In this document: one piece after another, positions 9,701-17,512 of the stretch
How positions within the stretch are numbered: position 1 is the stretch's first letter
Layout: each line of letters begins with the position of its first letter
Origin: JBLUOA01 sp048060095
GTDB lineage: Bacteria > Pseudomonadota > Alphaproteobacteria > Rhodobacterales > Rhodobacteraceae
Reading direction: 5' to 3'
NCBI RefSeq assembly: GCF_048060095.1
Contig: NZ_JBLUOA010000001.1
Coordinates: 1,984,001-2,048,000 of the forward strand
DNA length: 64,000 nucleotides
Translations under genes and position numbers: made by a program
Notes under the pieces: generated by a model
The model's database searches: none
Told to the model about the DNA's origin: nothing
What the model saw: the letters and a program-made list of their open reading frames with translations, nothing else

Positions 9701-10146
9701 GCACGCTGCCGACCAAGACATTCTTCTACGGCATGGAGCCGGGCGAGGAGATCACGGCAGAGATTGATCCGGGCAAAACGCTGGAAATCCGTTTGCAGGC
9801 CGTTGGCGAAACCAACGAAGACGGCGAAGTGAAGGTGTTCTTTGAACTGAACGGCCAGCCCCGTGTCATCCGCGTTCCGAACCGTTTGATCAAGTCGCAG
9901 ACCCAGGCCCGCCCCAAGGCCGACCCCGCCAACGCGGATCACGTCGGCGCGCCGATGCCGGGGGTTGTGGCATCCGTCTCGGCGGTCGTGGGTAAGAAGG
10001 TCAAGCAGGGCGATCTGCTGCTGACGATCGAGGCGATGAAGATGGAAACCGGGCTTCATGCGGAGCGCGACGCGACCATCGCCGCCGTGCATGTTCAGCC
10101 GGGCGCCCAGATCGACGCGAAGGATCTGCTTGTCGAATTGGAGTAA
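6706..10146 (+). CDS. pyc: Pyruvate carboxylase
   Basis: A 1146-residue single-chain pyruvate carboxylase, which makes oxaloacetate from pyruvate and bicarbonate with ATP (anaplerosis). The domains in order are biotin carboxylase (about 1-460, starting KILVANRGEIAIRILRA, with the ATP-grasp loop KASWGGGGRGMR near 162-173), carboxyltransferase (about 530-830, with TTMRDGHQSLLATRMR and FHTHDTSGIAG), the PYC allosteric/OADA region, and a C-terminal biotinyl domain. The acceptor lysine is Lys1112 in EAMKMET, 34 residues from the end. Length and order match alpha-type PYC. The 107-base upstream gap holds the promoter, and the ribosome site AAGGAAG precedes the ATG. It appears monocistronic. Confidence 0.97.
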   Translation: MPEFQKILVANRGEIAIRILRAANEMGKKTVAVFAEEDKLGLHRFKADEAYRIGEGLGPVAAYLSIEEIIRVAKMSGADAIHPGYGLLSENPEFVDACDAAGITFIGPKAETMRALGDKASARRVAIEAGVPVIPATNVLGDDMDAVRREAAEIGYPLMLKASWGGGGRGMRPIMSESEVEEKVLEGRREAEAAFGNGEGYLEKMIQRARHVEVQILGDQHGGMYHLYERDCSVQRRNQKVVERAPAPYLTDEQREDLCALGRRICAHVNYECAGTVEFLMDMDDEKFYFIEVNPRVQVEHTVTEEVTGIDIVQAQIRIAEGKTIAEATGKASQYDVRLNGHALQTRITTEDPLNNFIPDYGRIAAYRSATGMGIRLDGGTAYSGGVITRYYDSLLVKVTAWAQTPNAAIRRMDRALREFRIRGVSTNIAFVENLLKHPTFLNNEYTTKFIDETPELFEFRKRRDRATKLLIYIADITVNGHPETQGREKPAAVSKPPKAPKPRVDPAPGTRNLLDDKGPAAVADWVRDRSELLLTDTTMRDGHQSLLATRMRSIDMIKVAPAYAAHLPQLFSIECWGGATFDVAYRFLQECPWQRLRDLRAALPNVMTQMLLRASNGVGYTNYPDNVVQEFVRQAAETGVDVFRVFDSLNWIENMRVAMDAVIENGKVCEGTICYTGDILDPDRAKYDLQYYVNMGKDLQAAGAHLLGLKDMAGLLKPTAARKLVTALKDEVGLPIHFHTHDTSGIAGATVLAAAEAGVDIVDGAMDAFSGGTSQPCLGSIVEALRHTERDTGLSIGAIREISNYWEGVRAQYKAFESGLEAPASEVYLHEMPGGQFTNLKAQARSLGLEDRWHEVAQTYSDVNLMFGDIVKVTPSSKVVGDMALMMVSQGLSRSDVEDPETDVSFPDSVVDMMRGNLGQPPGGFPEGIVNKVLKGEKPDTERPGKRLEPVDLEETRKSLIEELEGFKVDGEDLNGYLMYPKVFLDYMGRHRQYGPVRTLPTKTFFYGMEPGEEITAEIDPGKTLEIRLQAVGETNEDGEVKVFFELNGQPRVIRVPNRLIKSQTQARPKADPANADHVGAPMPGVVASVSAVVGKKVKQGDLLLTIEAMKMETGLHAERDATIAAVHVQPGAQIDAKDLLVELE

Positions 10147-10227
10147 TCACCCCGCGTTCTTTCCGGTCTTGGTATTCAAGGCCCGGCCATGTCAAATGGC
10201 GTGGGTTGATTAGGGAAAGGACGCGCG

Positions 10228-11049
10228 GTGCTGACCAACGCCAGCAAGATACTTGTCTTTACGGACGTGCATATCACCAAGGCCGGTCAACAGATCATCG
10301 GCCTTGATCCGCTTGAGAGGTTTCAGACCGGGCTACGACATGCGCTGGGTCACCACCCGGATGCTGAACGGCTGATTGTGATGGGCGACCTTGTTCATTT
10401 CGGCTCACGCAAGGAATACGAACGGCTCGCGGGGGCGCTTCGCGATGTGCCGATCCCGGTGCACCTGATGGTCGGCAATCATGACCGGAGGGAGGCGTTT
10501 CTTGAGGTTTTCCCTGATACGCCCGTCACAGGCTCCGGCCACGTCCAAACGGTAATCGACGTCGCAGGCACCCGGCTGATCCTTCTCGATACGCTCGATG
10601 GCCCACCCTACCCCGACGGCCACCATGCCGGACGGCTTTGCCCAGATCGCCTCGCGTGGTTTGACACGGCGATTGCCGAGGCGGGTGGCAGGAAACTGAT
10701 GGTGTTCATGCATCACCCGCCGTTTTCCGTCGGTTTCGACGGGATGGATTCGATCCGCCTGGACGACAGCGACGCTTTCATCGCGCGGCTTCGGAACATG
10801 CCGAATGTCACCCACATCTTCGCGGGGCATGTCCACCGAACGATCTCGGGCCAGATCGGCGGCATCCCGTTTTCGATCCTGAAAAGCCCGTGCCACCAGA
10901 TGCCCATGCTGCTGGGCGCAGCGGGCACTGCGCATTCCATCGTGGAACCCGGTGCCTACGGAATCGTTCTGATCACACCGGACAGCACCATCGTGCATAC
11001 GGAGGATTTCGATCTTCCCGCCCGCGATATTCAATCTTACGAGACCTGA
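10228..11049 (+). CDS. Calcineurin-like phosphodiesterase (CpdA / class III cNMP PDE type)
   Basis: A 273-residue cytoplasmic metallophosphoesterase. All five metal-binding blocks are visible in order: FTDVHIT (D and H, residues ~10-15), GDLVHFG, GNHDR, MHHPPF and GHVHR. This layout is that of CpdA-type 3',5'-cyclic nucleotide phosphodiesterases and related glycerophosphodiesterases such as GpdQ, which use a di-metal centre. The substrate cannot be read from the sequence, and cAMP is only one possibility. Translation probably starts at the GTG at 10228, preceded by AGGGAAAGG. TerC follows 19 bases after the stop, so the two may share a transcript. Confidence 0.85.
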   Translation: MLTNASKILVFTDVHITKAGQQIIGLDPLERFQTGLRHALGHHPDAERLIVMGDLVHFGSRKEYERLAGALRDVPIPVHLMVGNHDRREAFLEVFPDTPVTGSGHVQTVIDVAGTRLILLDTLDGPPYPDGHHAGRLCPDRLAWFDTAIAEAGGRKLMVFMHHPPFSVGFDGMDSIRLDDSDAFIARLRNMPNVTHIFAGHVHRTISGQIGGIPFSILKSPCHQMPMLLGAAGTAHSIVEPGAYGIVLITPDSTIVHTEDFDLPARDIQSYET

Positions 11050-11068
11050 CGCTTATTGGAGACCACGC

Positions 11069-11794
11069 ATGACCGAACTTCTGAGTGATCCGTCCGTCTG
11101 GGCATCCTTCCTGACACTTACGATTCTGGAAATCGTGCTGGGCGTCGACAACGTCATCTTCATCTCGATCACCGCGTCGCGCCTGCCCGAAGAACAACGC
11201 CGCAGTGCCCGGATGATCGGGTTGACCGGGGCGCTGGTGATGCGGATCGCACTGCTGTTCTCAATCGCGTGGATCGTATCGCTGAAAGATACCATCTTCG
11301 AACTGTTCGGCCAATCCTTCAGTTGGCGCGATCTGATCCTGCTGGCCGGTGGCCTGTTCCTGATCTGGAAGGCGTCGACCGAGATTTTCGAAGAGGTAGA
11401 GGGCGAGCATGAGGAAACTTCGGTGGTGGCCGCAGGATTCACAGCGGTCATCTTTCAGATCATGGTGCTTGATATTGTCTTCTCGCTCGACAGCGTGATT
11501 ACGGCCGTCGGCATCGCGGATCATCTTGAGGTTATGATCGCTGCTGTGGTCGTTGCGATCCTTGTTATGATGGCCGCGGCAGAACCAATCGCGAGCTTTG
11601 TGGAATCGCACCCGTCAACGAAAATGCTGGCCCTCGCGTTCCTCGTGATGATCGGCATGGCCCTTGTCGCTGACGGCTTTGGCGTTCATGTGGAACGCGG
11701 TTTCATCTATGCGGCGATGGTGTTTGCCGGCGCTGTCGAGGGTCTGAACCTTCTGCGCGCGCGAAACCGCCGCCGCGCGAAGGGGGCGCAGTAG
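11069..11794 (+). CDS. TerC-family integral membrane protein
   Basis: A 241-residue polytopic protein of the TerC family with about seven hydrophobic segments. The diagnostic acidic motifs within membrane helices are present: LEIVLGVDNVIF near residue 17-28 and its internal repeat LDIVFSLDSVITAVG near 135-150. TerC proteins are implicated in metal (manganese) efflux or metallation of exported proteins, and in tellurite resistance in some bacteria. The precise function here is unknown. A short cytosolic loop (FEEVEGEHEE) separates the two halves. It lies directly downstream of the phosphodiesterase gene and is followed by tRNA-Gly. Confidence 0.9.
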   Translation: MTELLSDPSVWASFLTLTILEIVLGVDNVIFISITASRLPEEQRRSARMIGLTGALVMRIALLFSIAWIVSLKDTIFELFGQSFSWRDLILLAGGLFLIWKASTEIFEEVEGEHEETSVVAAGFTAVIFQIMVLDIVFSLDSVITAVGIADHLEVMIAAVVVAILVMMAAAEPIASFVESHPSTKMLALAFLVMIGMALVADGFGVHVERGFIYAAMVFAGAVEGLNLLRARNRRRAKGAQ

Positions 11795-11823
11795 AAAAAT
11801 TCGCCGAAAGGACGATTTTCCCC

Positions 11824-11852
11824 TTGCAGCGTGAGAGGCTTGCCATTATCTC
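11824..11852 (+). promoter_or_regulatory. Candidate sigma-70 promoter for tRNA-Gly
   Basis: TTGCAG (11824-11829) and TATCTC (11847-11852) are spaced by exactly 17 bases. The -10 ends 18 bases before the tRNA 5' end, which would place the start site a few bases upstream of the mature tRNA. Confidence 0.45.
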
Positions 11853-11870
11853 ACGCCTCACCCAATGGAT

Positions 11871-11945
11871 GCGGGCGTAGCTCAGGGGTAGAGCATAACC
11901 TTGCCAAGGTTAGGGTCGTGAGTTCGAATCTCATCGCCCGCTCCA
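11871..11945 (+). tRNA. tRNA-Gly (anticodon GCC)
   Basis: A 75-base cloverleaf with encoded CCA. The acceptor stem GCGGGCG pairs with CGCCCGC (11935-11941), followed by discriminator T and CCA. The anticodon loop TTGCCAA gives GCC. The T-arm contains GTTCGAATC. Confidence 0.97.
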
Positions 11946-12012
11946 ATTTTCTAGATAGCGTTGCATGGCTGAAGGCTAAGATAGCCTTTTGCCGGGGCGT
12001 GTGCGCCCCGCG

Positions 12013-12441
12013 CTAGCGCCCGATCAGGCGGGCATATTCGATCTTTGGACAGCGGTTCTGTATCACGGTCACGCCAGCCGCTTCGGCGCGCGCGGCGGCC
12101 TCTGCATGTTGAACGCCAAGCTGCATCCAGATCACCTTAAGATCGGGCAAATTGACCAGCGCGTCATCCACCACCTCTGGAACGGTTTCTGACCGACGGA
12201 ACACATCCACCATGTCAATCTGCGCGACGCCACGCGCCGCCGACAAATCTGGCTGAAAGACCTCGCCCAAGATCGGCGTCCCGACGTGCCCCGGATTGAC
12301 CGGAATGATCCGGTAGCCGCGTTCATGCAGATAGTGGGAGACTTCGTGACTCGCCCGGTTGGGGTTCAACGACATCCCCACACAGGCGATGGTTTTGGTT
12401 TCGGTCAGGATGGTGCGCAACAGATCATCAGAATAGGTCAT
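12013..12441 (-). CDS. CoA-binding domain protein (YccU-like)
   Basis: A 142-residue protein formed almost entirely by a Rossmann-type CoA-binding domain (YccU family): TKTIACVGMSLNPNRASHEV near residues 14-33, YRIIPVNPGHVG, and VIWMQLGVQHAEAAARAEAAG with the terminal NRCPKIEYARL. Relatives bind CoA or nucleotides, and the cellular role of the stand-alone family is not established. The ATG at 12441 has a strong AGGGGGGAG four bases before it, so the 18 upstream in-frame codons are not used. The 195 bases upstream carry only its promoter region as far as I can tell. Confidence 0.85.
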   Translation of the reverse strand: MTYSDDLLRTILTETKTIACVGMSLNPNRASHEVSHYLHERGYRIIPVNPGHVGTPILGEVFQPDLSAARGVAQIDMVDVFRRSETVPEVVDDALVNLPDLKVIWMQLGVQHAEAAARAEAAGVTVIQNRCPKIEYARLIGR

Positions 12442-12636
12442 ACTCCCCCCTAACATTCTGTGGCGGCAGAAAAAAGCGCCCAAGCAAGAATGCAAGGGCG
12501 CCAGTTACGGAACGAGGGACAGTGAAGAAAGGCGCAAGGTTCCGAGATTGCGCCTCGCCTTAGACATGGGGTCGTGGGGTCAGCTTATAAAGGGGTTGTA
12601 AAACTCTTGTGAACGCTGACCCGCGACCCAGAGCAC

Positions 12637-13095
12637 CTAGTTTTCAAGGACGCCGGGCCAGTTTTGATCCGCAAGCGCGACGTTGCCGGGAATATCCTGC
12701 TGCCAGATTCCGCGCACCGACAGGCTGTAGTTCAGGTAAAGCTTGCCGTCATGCACCGTCCATGCGTCCGGCTCTGTCGAGGCCGTCGCGCCCTTCGACA
12801 CCGCGTAGGCACAATAGCCGCCGTATTGCGGGGCAAAGGCGGCGGGATCGGCGGCGAACTGTTCCTTATTTTCGGGGGTCGCGAAATGCCACGTCGCGCC
12901 GTTCCAACTGACGCTATTATCAGCGCTGCCCTCGACGGGGGCACCGTCGGTAAAGTAGGCGATTGGGTCATAGCCGTTGATCGCCACGCCACCGGGCGCG
13001 AACACCTCGGGCGCTGCGGCGATAGCCGGTCTGACAATGGTGCCGACAACCGGCAGGGCGACAAGCAGGCCAAGAAAGGCGCGTCGTGTGGTCAT
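12637..13095 (-). CDS. Exported YHS-domain protein
   Basis: A 152-residue protein beginning MTTRRAFLGLLVALPVVG, which looks like a twin-arginine (Tat) or Sec signal ending at AIAAA around residue 27. The mature part contains a YHS-type domain: VAINGYDPIAYFTDGAPVEG, then WNGATWHFATPENKEQFAADP and YGGYCAYAVSKG. Proteins of this type are periplasmic and may bind metals, but no activity is assigned. The start at 13095 has GGAGG eight bases upstream. An upstream in-frame extension of 24 codons is unlikely because it would bury the signal peptide. The nearest gene on the same strand is rlmB, 92 bases upstream. Confidence 0.84.
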   Translation of the reverse strand: MTTRRAFLGLLVALPVVGTIVRPAIAAAPEVFAPGGVAINGYDPIAYFTDGAPVEGSADNSVSWNGATWHFATPENKEQFAADPAAFAPQYGGYCAYAVSKGATASTEPDAWTVHDGKLYLNYSLSVRGIWQQDIPGNVALADQNWPGVLEN

Positions 13096-13187
13096 GACTG
13101 TTCCTCCGTTTCGTCTTCCGATCCAAGATCGGGGATCGGACGTGCGAAAAGAAGGGGGCTGACGCAACTGTGATCACACGTGGGCGA

Positions 13188-13964
13188 TCACCCGCGCACG
13201 GCATATAGCGCGACCGCCGCCGCGTTCGACACGTTCAGCGATCCGAACCCGCCGGAAAAATCGATACGGACAAGCTTGTCGCACGTCTCTTTCGTCTTGT
13301 GGCGCAGGCCCGGACCTTCAGCCCCAAGGACCAGCGCGATCGGGCGGTCGAGCATATCGCGCGTCGCATCTTCAAGCGTTTCGTCGGCCTCCCCGTCAAG
13401 CCCAAGCACCAGATACCCCATGCCTTGCAGGGTCGTCATCGCGTCGGCAAGGTTGCGGATGCGAAGGTAAGGCTGCCTCTCCAACGCGCCAGAGGCGGTT
13501 TTGGCGAGCGCCCCGGTTTCGGGCGCGGAATTGCGGGCGGGCGCGATGACGGCGCGCGCGCCGAACACCTCGGCAGAGCGCAGGATCGCGCCGACGTTGT
13601 GCGGGTCCGTCACCCGATCAAGAAGCACGACGCGCGGCGGCCTGCCGTCGGCCGCCATGCAGCATTCTTCCAGCGCGCCCCAGTCAAGCGCCTTGACCTC
13701 AAGCGCGGCCCCCTGATGCACCGATTGCGGGTCGAGCGGCGCGGAGAATTTGCGCGGATCGACGACCTCTGCCTCCATCCCCGACACGGCGATGTCATCG
13801 GCCAGTTTGTCGGACGCGTTCTTGGTCACGATCAGCCGCAGCTTTTCCCGCGCCGGATTGCGCAGCGCATCGCGAACCGCGTGCAGGCCGAACAGCCAGA
13901 CGGTTTCCGCCGCCGACGCTTTCTTCGCCTGCTCTTTTTCGACGACCCATTTCGGCTTTTTCAT
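13188..13964 (-). CDS. rlmB: SpoU/TrmH-family 23S rRNA 2'-O-ribose methyltransferase (RlmB-like)
   Basis: A 258-residue SPOUT methyltransferase. The N-terminal ~80 residues contain the substrate-binding domain (VWLFGLHAVRDALRNP). The C-terminal trefoil-knot domain shows the three SpoU motifs: LLDRVTDPHNVGAILRSAEV, LVLGAEGPGLRH and the final GFGSLNVSNAAAVALY. RlmB methylates G2251 in the 23S peptidyl-transferase loop using S-adenosylmethionine. I chose the ATG at 13964 (MKKPKWVVEKEQ); longer reading frames extend towards tRNA-Tyr. It is transcribed away from that tRNA, with a 111-base gap between their 5' ends. Confidence 0.92.
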   Translation of the reverse strand: MKKPKWVVEKEQAKKASAAETVWLFGLHAVRDALRNPAREKLRLIVTKNASDKLADDIAVSGMEAEVVDPRKFSAPLDPQSVHQGAALEVKALDWGALEECCMAADGRPPRVVLLDRVTDPHNVGAILRSAEVFGARAVIAPARNSAPETGALAKTASGALERQPYLRIRNLADAMTTLQGMGYLVLGLDGEADETLEDATRDMLDRPIALVLGAEGPGLRHKTKETCDKLVRIDFSGGFGSLNVSNAAAVALYAVRG

Positions 13965-14075
13965 TGCGGTTCCAACCTCGTTCAATGCGCGTCGGACAAT
14001 GCGATGGGGCGTGGTCAGGTGCAAGGGATTTTCCTGTTGACGCATCACACCGCGAAGGCTATCCCCTGCCCCGTT

Positions 14076-14159
14076 GGGCGACGTGCTGCAAGGTGCGGCA
14101 GCGGACTGTAACTCCGCCGAGGAGACTCATGCCTGGTTCGATTCCAGGGTCGCCCACCA
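14076..14159 (+). tRNA. tRNA-Tyr (anticodon GTA)
   Basis: An 84-base class II tRNA with encoded CCA. The acceptor stem GGGCGAC (14076-14082) pairs with GTCGCCC (14149-14155), with discriminator A. The anticodon stem-loop GCGGA-CTGTAAC-TCCGC gives GTA. A long variable arm follows, and the T-arm is CCTGG-TTCGATT-CCAGG. Confidence 0.95.
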
Positions 14160-14415
14160 CTTCCTTTCCCGTTGGAAAGCGACTGACTCCCCCAAAACCG
14201 AACCTTTGGCAATCGTTTCGTGTAAGCGATAATGGTGCAGTCTGCTCCCACTCCACATCTGAATCCCTTCGCCCCAAACCATCGGCCAATTCGCGCGGGC
14301 TTTGCCGCATCTGAAACCTCGCGTTGACAATTCCTACTCTTTCAGTCAGAAATATCGCAAGCCACCCCTTCGGGCCAGCCAAATCTGAAACGATCGTGCC
14401 GAAAGGACCTTTGCG

Positions 14416-14592
14416 ATGATGATGACTCGCCCAAGCCAGCTGGAGTCGACCAGCCCGGTCAGGCCCGCCGACCTTCCCGTTTATGACGCAGAAGAGCTGA
14501 CGCAGAACGGAAGCCTCGCCCATATCGCGTTGAACGGGCAGCTATATACCCTGCGGATCACCCGGCAGGGCAAACTTATCTTAACGAAATAA
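14416..14592 (+). CDS. hemP: HemP/HmuP-type hemin uptake protein (58 residues)
   Basis: A short 58-residue gene starting with three tandem ATG codons after GAAAGGACC. The C-terminal signature GQLYTLRITRQGKLILTK is characteristic of HemP/HmuP, a small protein encoded with haem receptor genes and required for their expression or for haem use in several proteobacteria. There is no haem transporter next to it here, so it stands as an isolated copy. A TTGACA hexamer (14324-14329) lies upstream in a 256-base leader after tRNA-Tyr, but I could not identify a convincing -10 or an iron-response site. Confidence 0.82.
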   Translation: MMMTRPSQLESTSPVRPADLPVYDAEELTQNGSLAHIALNGQLYTLRITRQGKLILTK

Positions 14593-14599
14593 GAACGCG

Positions 14600-15007
14600 T
14601 CAGGGGATCAGGATCGCCTGACGCTCAAATCTCGCCGAATCTTCGCTGCCGTCGTCGTAGATGACCGTGACAGTTACTTGATTGACGGAATCGAGCGGCA
14701 GGGCGGTGTAGGGCAAGCCGTTATTGCCTTGGATCGCATTCGGCGTCGGGGTGCCTTCATAGCAGGTTTCCAGCGGCCACACCTGTTCCCGTCCGCCGTT
14801 GATCGAAAATCGAACCTCGCTCAGCCCACAGCGCCAGCTTTCAAGCTGTGTGAAGTAGAGCAGATCCTGCCCCTCATACCGGCGCAGCGCGATCCAGTTG
14901 GCACGGGTCGCCGTCAGGATCGGCCGCACCTCGCCCGCTGTGGTGAATTGCTGTGCGCTGGCCGGCATCGCCATCAGCGCGGTCAGTATCGCAAGTCCTA
15001 GTCGCAT
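14600..15007 (-). CDS. Hypothetical secreted protein
   Basis: A 135-residue protein of unknown function. The N-terminus MRLGLAILTALMAMPASAQQ is a clear Sec signal peptide with cleavage after ASA. The mature domain of ~115 residues has two cysteines (WRCGLSEV and ETCYEGTP), which could form a disulphide in the periplasm, and is mostly predicted beta (VTVTVIYDDGSED). The start at 15007 has GGAGG nearby upstream. It is convergent with hemP (7 bases between stops) and divergent from the glycosyltransferase-like gene. I recognise no family. Confidence 0.8.
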   Translation of the reverse strand: MRLGLAILTALMAMPASAQQFTTAGEVRPILTATRANWIALRRYEGQDLLYFTQLESWRCGLSEVRFSINGGREQVWPLETCYEGTPTPNAIQGNNGLPYTALPLDSVNQVTVTVIYDDGSEDSARFERQAILIP

Positions 15008-15111
15008 TCGTCCTCCCATATGCGCGGCGAAACTTGCCTTTTGACGGGCGCATAACCTCGCTATAGTCGCGCAAAACACGCCTCCGACCCCGGAGAGTGC
15101 GCAGGCAGAGT

Positions 15112-16116
15112 ATGGCAAAGAACCCCGCAAAGCGACCCCCCTTTAACGTGATGATCGTCGGCCAGTCGGGCCGTTTGCAGTATGAGGCGGTGCTGTTCGC
15201 CGCGTCCCTGCGCCAGTCCGACCCCGACTTTGCCGGTCGGCTGTTTGTTGCGGAACCCCAGCCCGGCCCAAAATGGGGCGATGATCCACGTATCACCAAC
15301 GCCGCAACGCGCGAATTGCTTGAACATTTGGGCGCCGAGATCATCCCCTTCGACAGCGTCCATTTCGGAGAGTCCTACCCCTACGGCAACAAGATCGAAG
15401 CGCTGCTGGCCCTGCCAAAAGGCGAGCCGTTCGTGTTTTTCGACACTGACACGCTTGTCACCGGCCCGCTGTCGCAGGTCGCCTTCGACTTCGACCGGCC
15501 CAGCGCGTCGATGCGGCGCGAGGACACGTGGCCAGTGATCGAACTTTATGGCCCCGGCTATGGCCAGACGTGGAAGGCGCTTTATGACAAGTTCGGGCTT
15601 GAGTATGAAAGCACGCTCGACCTCAGCCAGCCAGACGAATACTGGGAACGTTACCTTTATTTCAACGCCGGTTGGTTCCACTTTCGCTGTCCGCATGAAT
15701 TTGGCTATCGCTTTGCGGAATACGCGCTGGAAATCCGCGACAACGCACCGGAAGAATTGGTTTGCCAGCAGATGGACCCATGGCTCGATCAAATCGCGCT
15801 GCCGCTTGTCATTCATTCCTTCGGCGGTGGACGTCCGGGGCCAGAGCTTGCGGGCCTTGATGGGGATGTCACCTGCCACTACCGCGTGCTGCCGCTGCTC
15901 TATGCCCGTGAATCGGATCGCGTCGTTGATGTGCTGGAAAGCGCCGCCGCGCCGAACAAGATCAAGAAGGTGCTGAAGCAATACGACCCGGCAAAACGGA
16001 TGATATTTCAGGGCCGCGGCACCAAGGTTCGGGCGATGTTTGACCAGAACAACCTGCCCCGCCGCGAACAACAGATCAGAAACCGGATCAAGCGCGAAGG
16101 GTTCTGGATGCGCTGA
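15112..16116 (+). CDS. Glycosyltransferase-like protein with DxD motif
   Basis: A 334-residue cytoplasmic protein beginning MAKNPAKRPPFNVMIVGQSG. The region PFVFFDTDTLVTGPL near residue 108 contains a DxD motif at the end of a hydrophobic strand, as in GT-A glycosyltransferases that bind nucleotide sugars via a divalent metal. Further conserved-looking segments are PYGNKIEALLALPKG and YLYFNAGWFHF. No acceptor or donor can be inferred, and no polysaccharide genes are adjacent. The ATG at 15112 (AGG nine bases upstream) is preferred to an in-frame GTG at 15097. The C-terminal tail (~50 residues) is strongly basic. Confidence 0.7.
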   Translation: MAKNPAKRPPFNVMIVGQSGRLQYEAVLFAASLRQSDPDFAGRLFVAEPQPGPKWGDDPRITNAATRELLEHLGAEIIPFDSVHFGESYPYGNKIEALLALPKGEPFVFFDTDTLVTGPLSQVAFDFDRPSASMRREDTWPVIELYGPGYGQTWKALYDKFGLEYESTLDLSQPDEYWERYLYFNAGWFHFRCPHEFGYRFAEYALEIRDNAPEELVCQQMDPWLDQIALPLVIHSFGGGRPGPELAGLDGDVTCHYRVLPLLYARESDRVVDVLESAAAPNKIKKVLKQYDPAKRMIFQGRGTKVRAMFDQNNLPRREQQIRNRIKREGFWMR

Positions 16117-16199
16117 CATCCGCCCCGCCCTCGATTTATAAAGTTGAGGATTGCGCCTTGTTCCACTAGACCAAAGCTTGATTTCAGGGAGATACCGCA

Positions 16200-17492
16200 A
16201 TGACAGACAAGCCCACCCAAGCCTTCGACACGCTGCAAATCCACGCAGGCGCCAACCCGGACCCGGCCACAGGTGCCCGTCAGGTTCCGATCTATCAGAC
16301 GACCGCCTACGTCTTTCGGGATGCGGAACACGCCGCCGCGCTGTTTAACCTGCAAGAAGTTGGCTACATCTATTCCCGCCTAACCAACCCGACCGTCAGC
16401 GCCTTGGCCGAACGGATCGTGGCGCTTGAAGGCGGCGTTGGCGGTATTTGCTGTTCGTCGGGCCATGCGGCGCAGATTATGGCGCTGTTCCCGCTGATGG
16501 GTCCGGGCCGCAATATCGTGGTTTCCACCCGCCTTTACGGCGGCACGGTCACGCAGTTCAGCCACACCATCAAACGCTTTGGGTGGAGCGCGAAATTCGT
16601 TGATTTCGACGACACCGATGCGGTCAAAGCTGCGATTGATGACGACACCCGCGCGGTGTTCTGTGAATCCATCGCGAACCCCGGCGGCTATATCACCGAT
16701 CTTGACGCCATCGCCGCGATCTCAAATGACGCGGGCGTTCCGCTGATCGTCGATAACACATCGGCGACGCCCTACCTGTGCAACCCGATCAAGCACGGCG
16801 CGACGCTGGTCGTGCATTCGACGACGAAATACCTGACCGGCAACGGCACGGTCACCGGCGGCGCGGTTGTCGACTCCGGCAATTTCGACTGGTCGGCGAG
16901 CGACAAGTTCCCCTCCCTCTCTACACCGGAAGACGCCTATCACGGCCTCAACTTCCACGCAGCGCTTGGCCCGATGGCGTTCACGTTCCACTCCATCGCC
17001 GTTGGTCTGCGCGACCTTGGTATGACGATGAACCCGCAAGCGGCGCATTACACGCTGATGGGGATCGAAACGCTAAGCCTGCGGATGGATAAGCACGTCG
17101 CCAACGCGGAAAAAGTGGCGAATTGGCTGGAAAACGACGACCGGATCGAAGGCGTCACCTATGCCGGGCTAAAATCCAGCCCCTATTACGACCGCGTCAA
17201 AAACATCTGCCCGAAAGGTGCCGGTGCGCTGTTCACGGTCGCGGTCAAGGGCGGCTATGACGCTTGCGTGAAACTGGTCGATAGCCTTGAGTTGTTCAGC
17301 CATGTCGCCAACCTAGGTGATACGCGGTCGCTGATTATTCACTCCGCTTCAACAACCCACCGGCAGTTGACCGAAGAACAGCAGGAGGCCGCAGGCGCGG
17401 CCCCCAATGTCGTGCGACTTTCGATCGGGATCGAGGATGCCGACGACATCATCGCCGACCTTGACCAGGCGCTAAGCAAGGCGACAAGCTGA
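16200..17492 (+). CDS. metY: O-acetylhomoserine sulfhydrylase (MetY-type)
   Basis: A 430-residue PLP-dependent enzyme of the Cys/Met metabolism family. The PLP lysine lies in VVHSTTKYLTGNGTVTGG (about residue 208). IYQTTAYVFRD near the N-terminus, SSGHAAQIMALFPLMGPG and the C-terminal LFSHVANLGDTRSLIIHSAS followed by TTHRQLTEEQ distinguish the ~430-residue O-acetylhomoserine aminocarboxypropyltransferase class from the shorter MetB/MetC. It would convert O-acetylhomoserine and sulfide to homocysteine. The ribosome site AGGGAG is six bases before the ATG. A small leader hairpin (CCTCGA 16129-16134 with TTGAGG 16144-16149) precedes it. Confidence 0.93.
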   Translation: MTDKPTQAFDTLQIHAGANPDPATGARQVPIYQTTAYVFRDAEHAAALFNLQEVGYIYSRLTNPTVSALAERIVALEGGVGGICCSSGHAAQIMALFPLMGPGRNIVVSTRLYGGTVTQFSHTIKRFGWSAKFVDFDDTDAVKAAIDDDTRAVFCESIANPGGYITDLDAIAAISNDAGVPLIVDNTSATPYLCNPIKHGATLVVHSTTKYLTGNGTVTGGAVVDSGNFDWSASDKFPSLSTPEDAYHGLNFHAALGPMAFTFHSIAVGLRDLGMTMNPQAAHYTLMGIETLSLRMDKHVANAEKVANWLENDDRIEGVTYAGLKSSPYYDRVKNICPKGAGALFTVAVKGGYDACVKLVDSLELFSHVANLGDTRSLIIHSASTTHRQLTEEQQEAAGAAPNVVRLSIGIEDADDIIADLDQALSKATS

Positions 17493-17512
17493 TTGTCACT
17501 GATCGGCGGGGG

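Noticed and set aside
16129..16190. SAM-II or SAM/SAH riboswitch before metY
   Set aside because: The loop-then-GCTAAA pseudoknot pattern of SAM-II and the SAM/SAH core are not found; only a simple hairpin remains.
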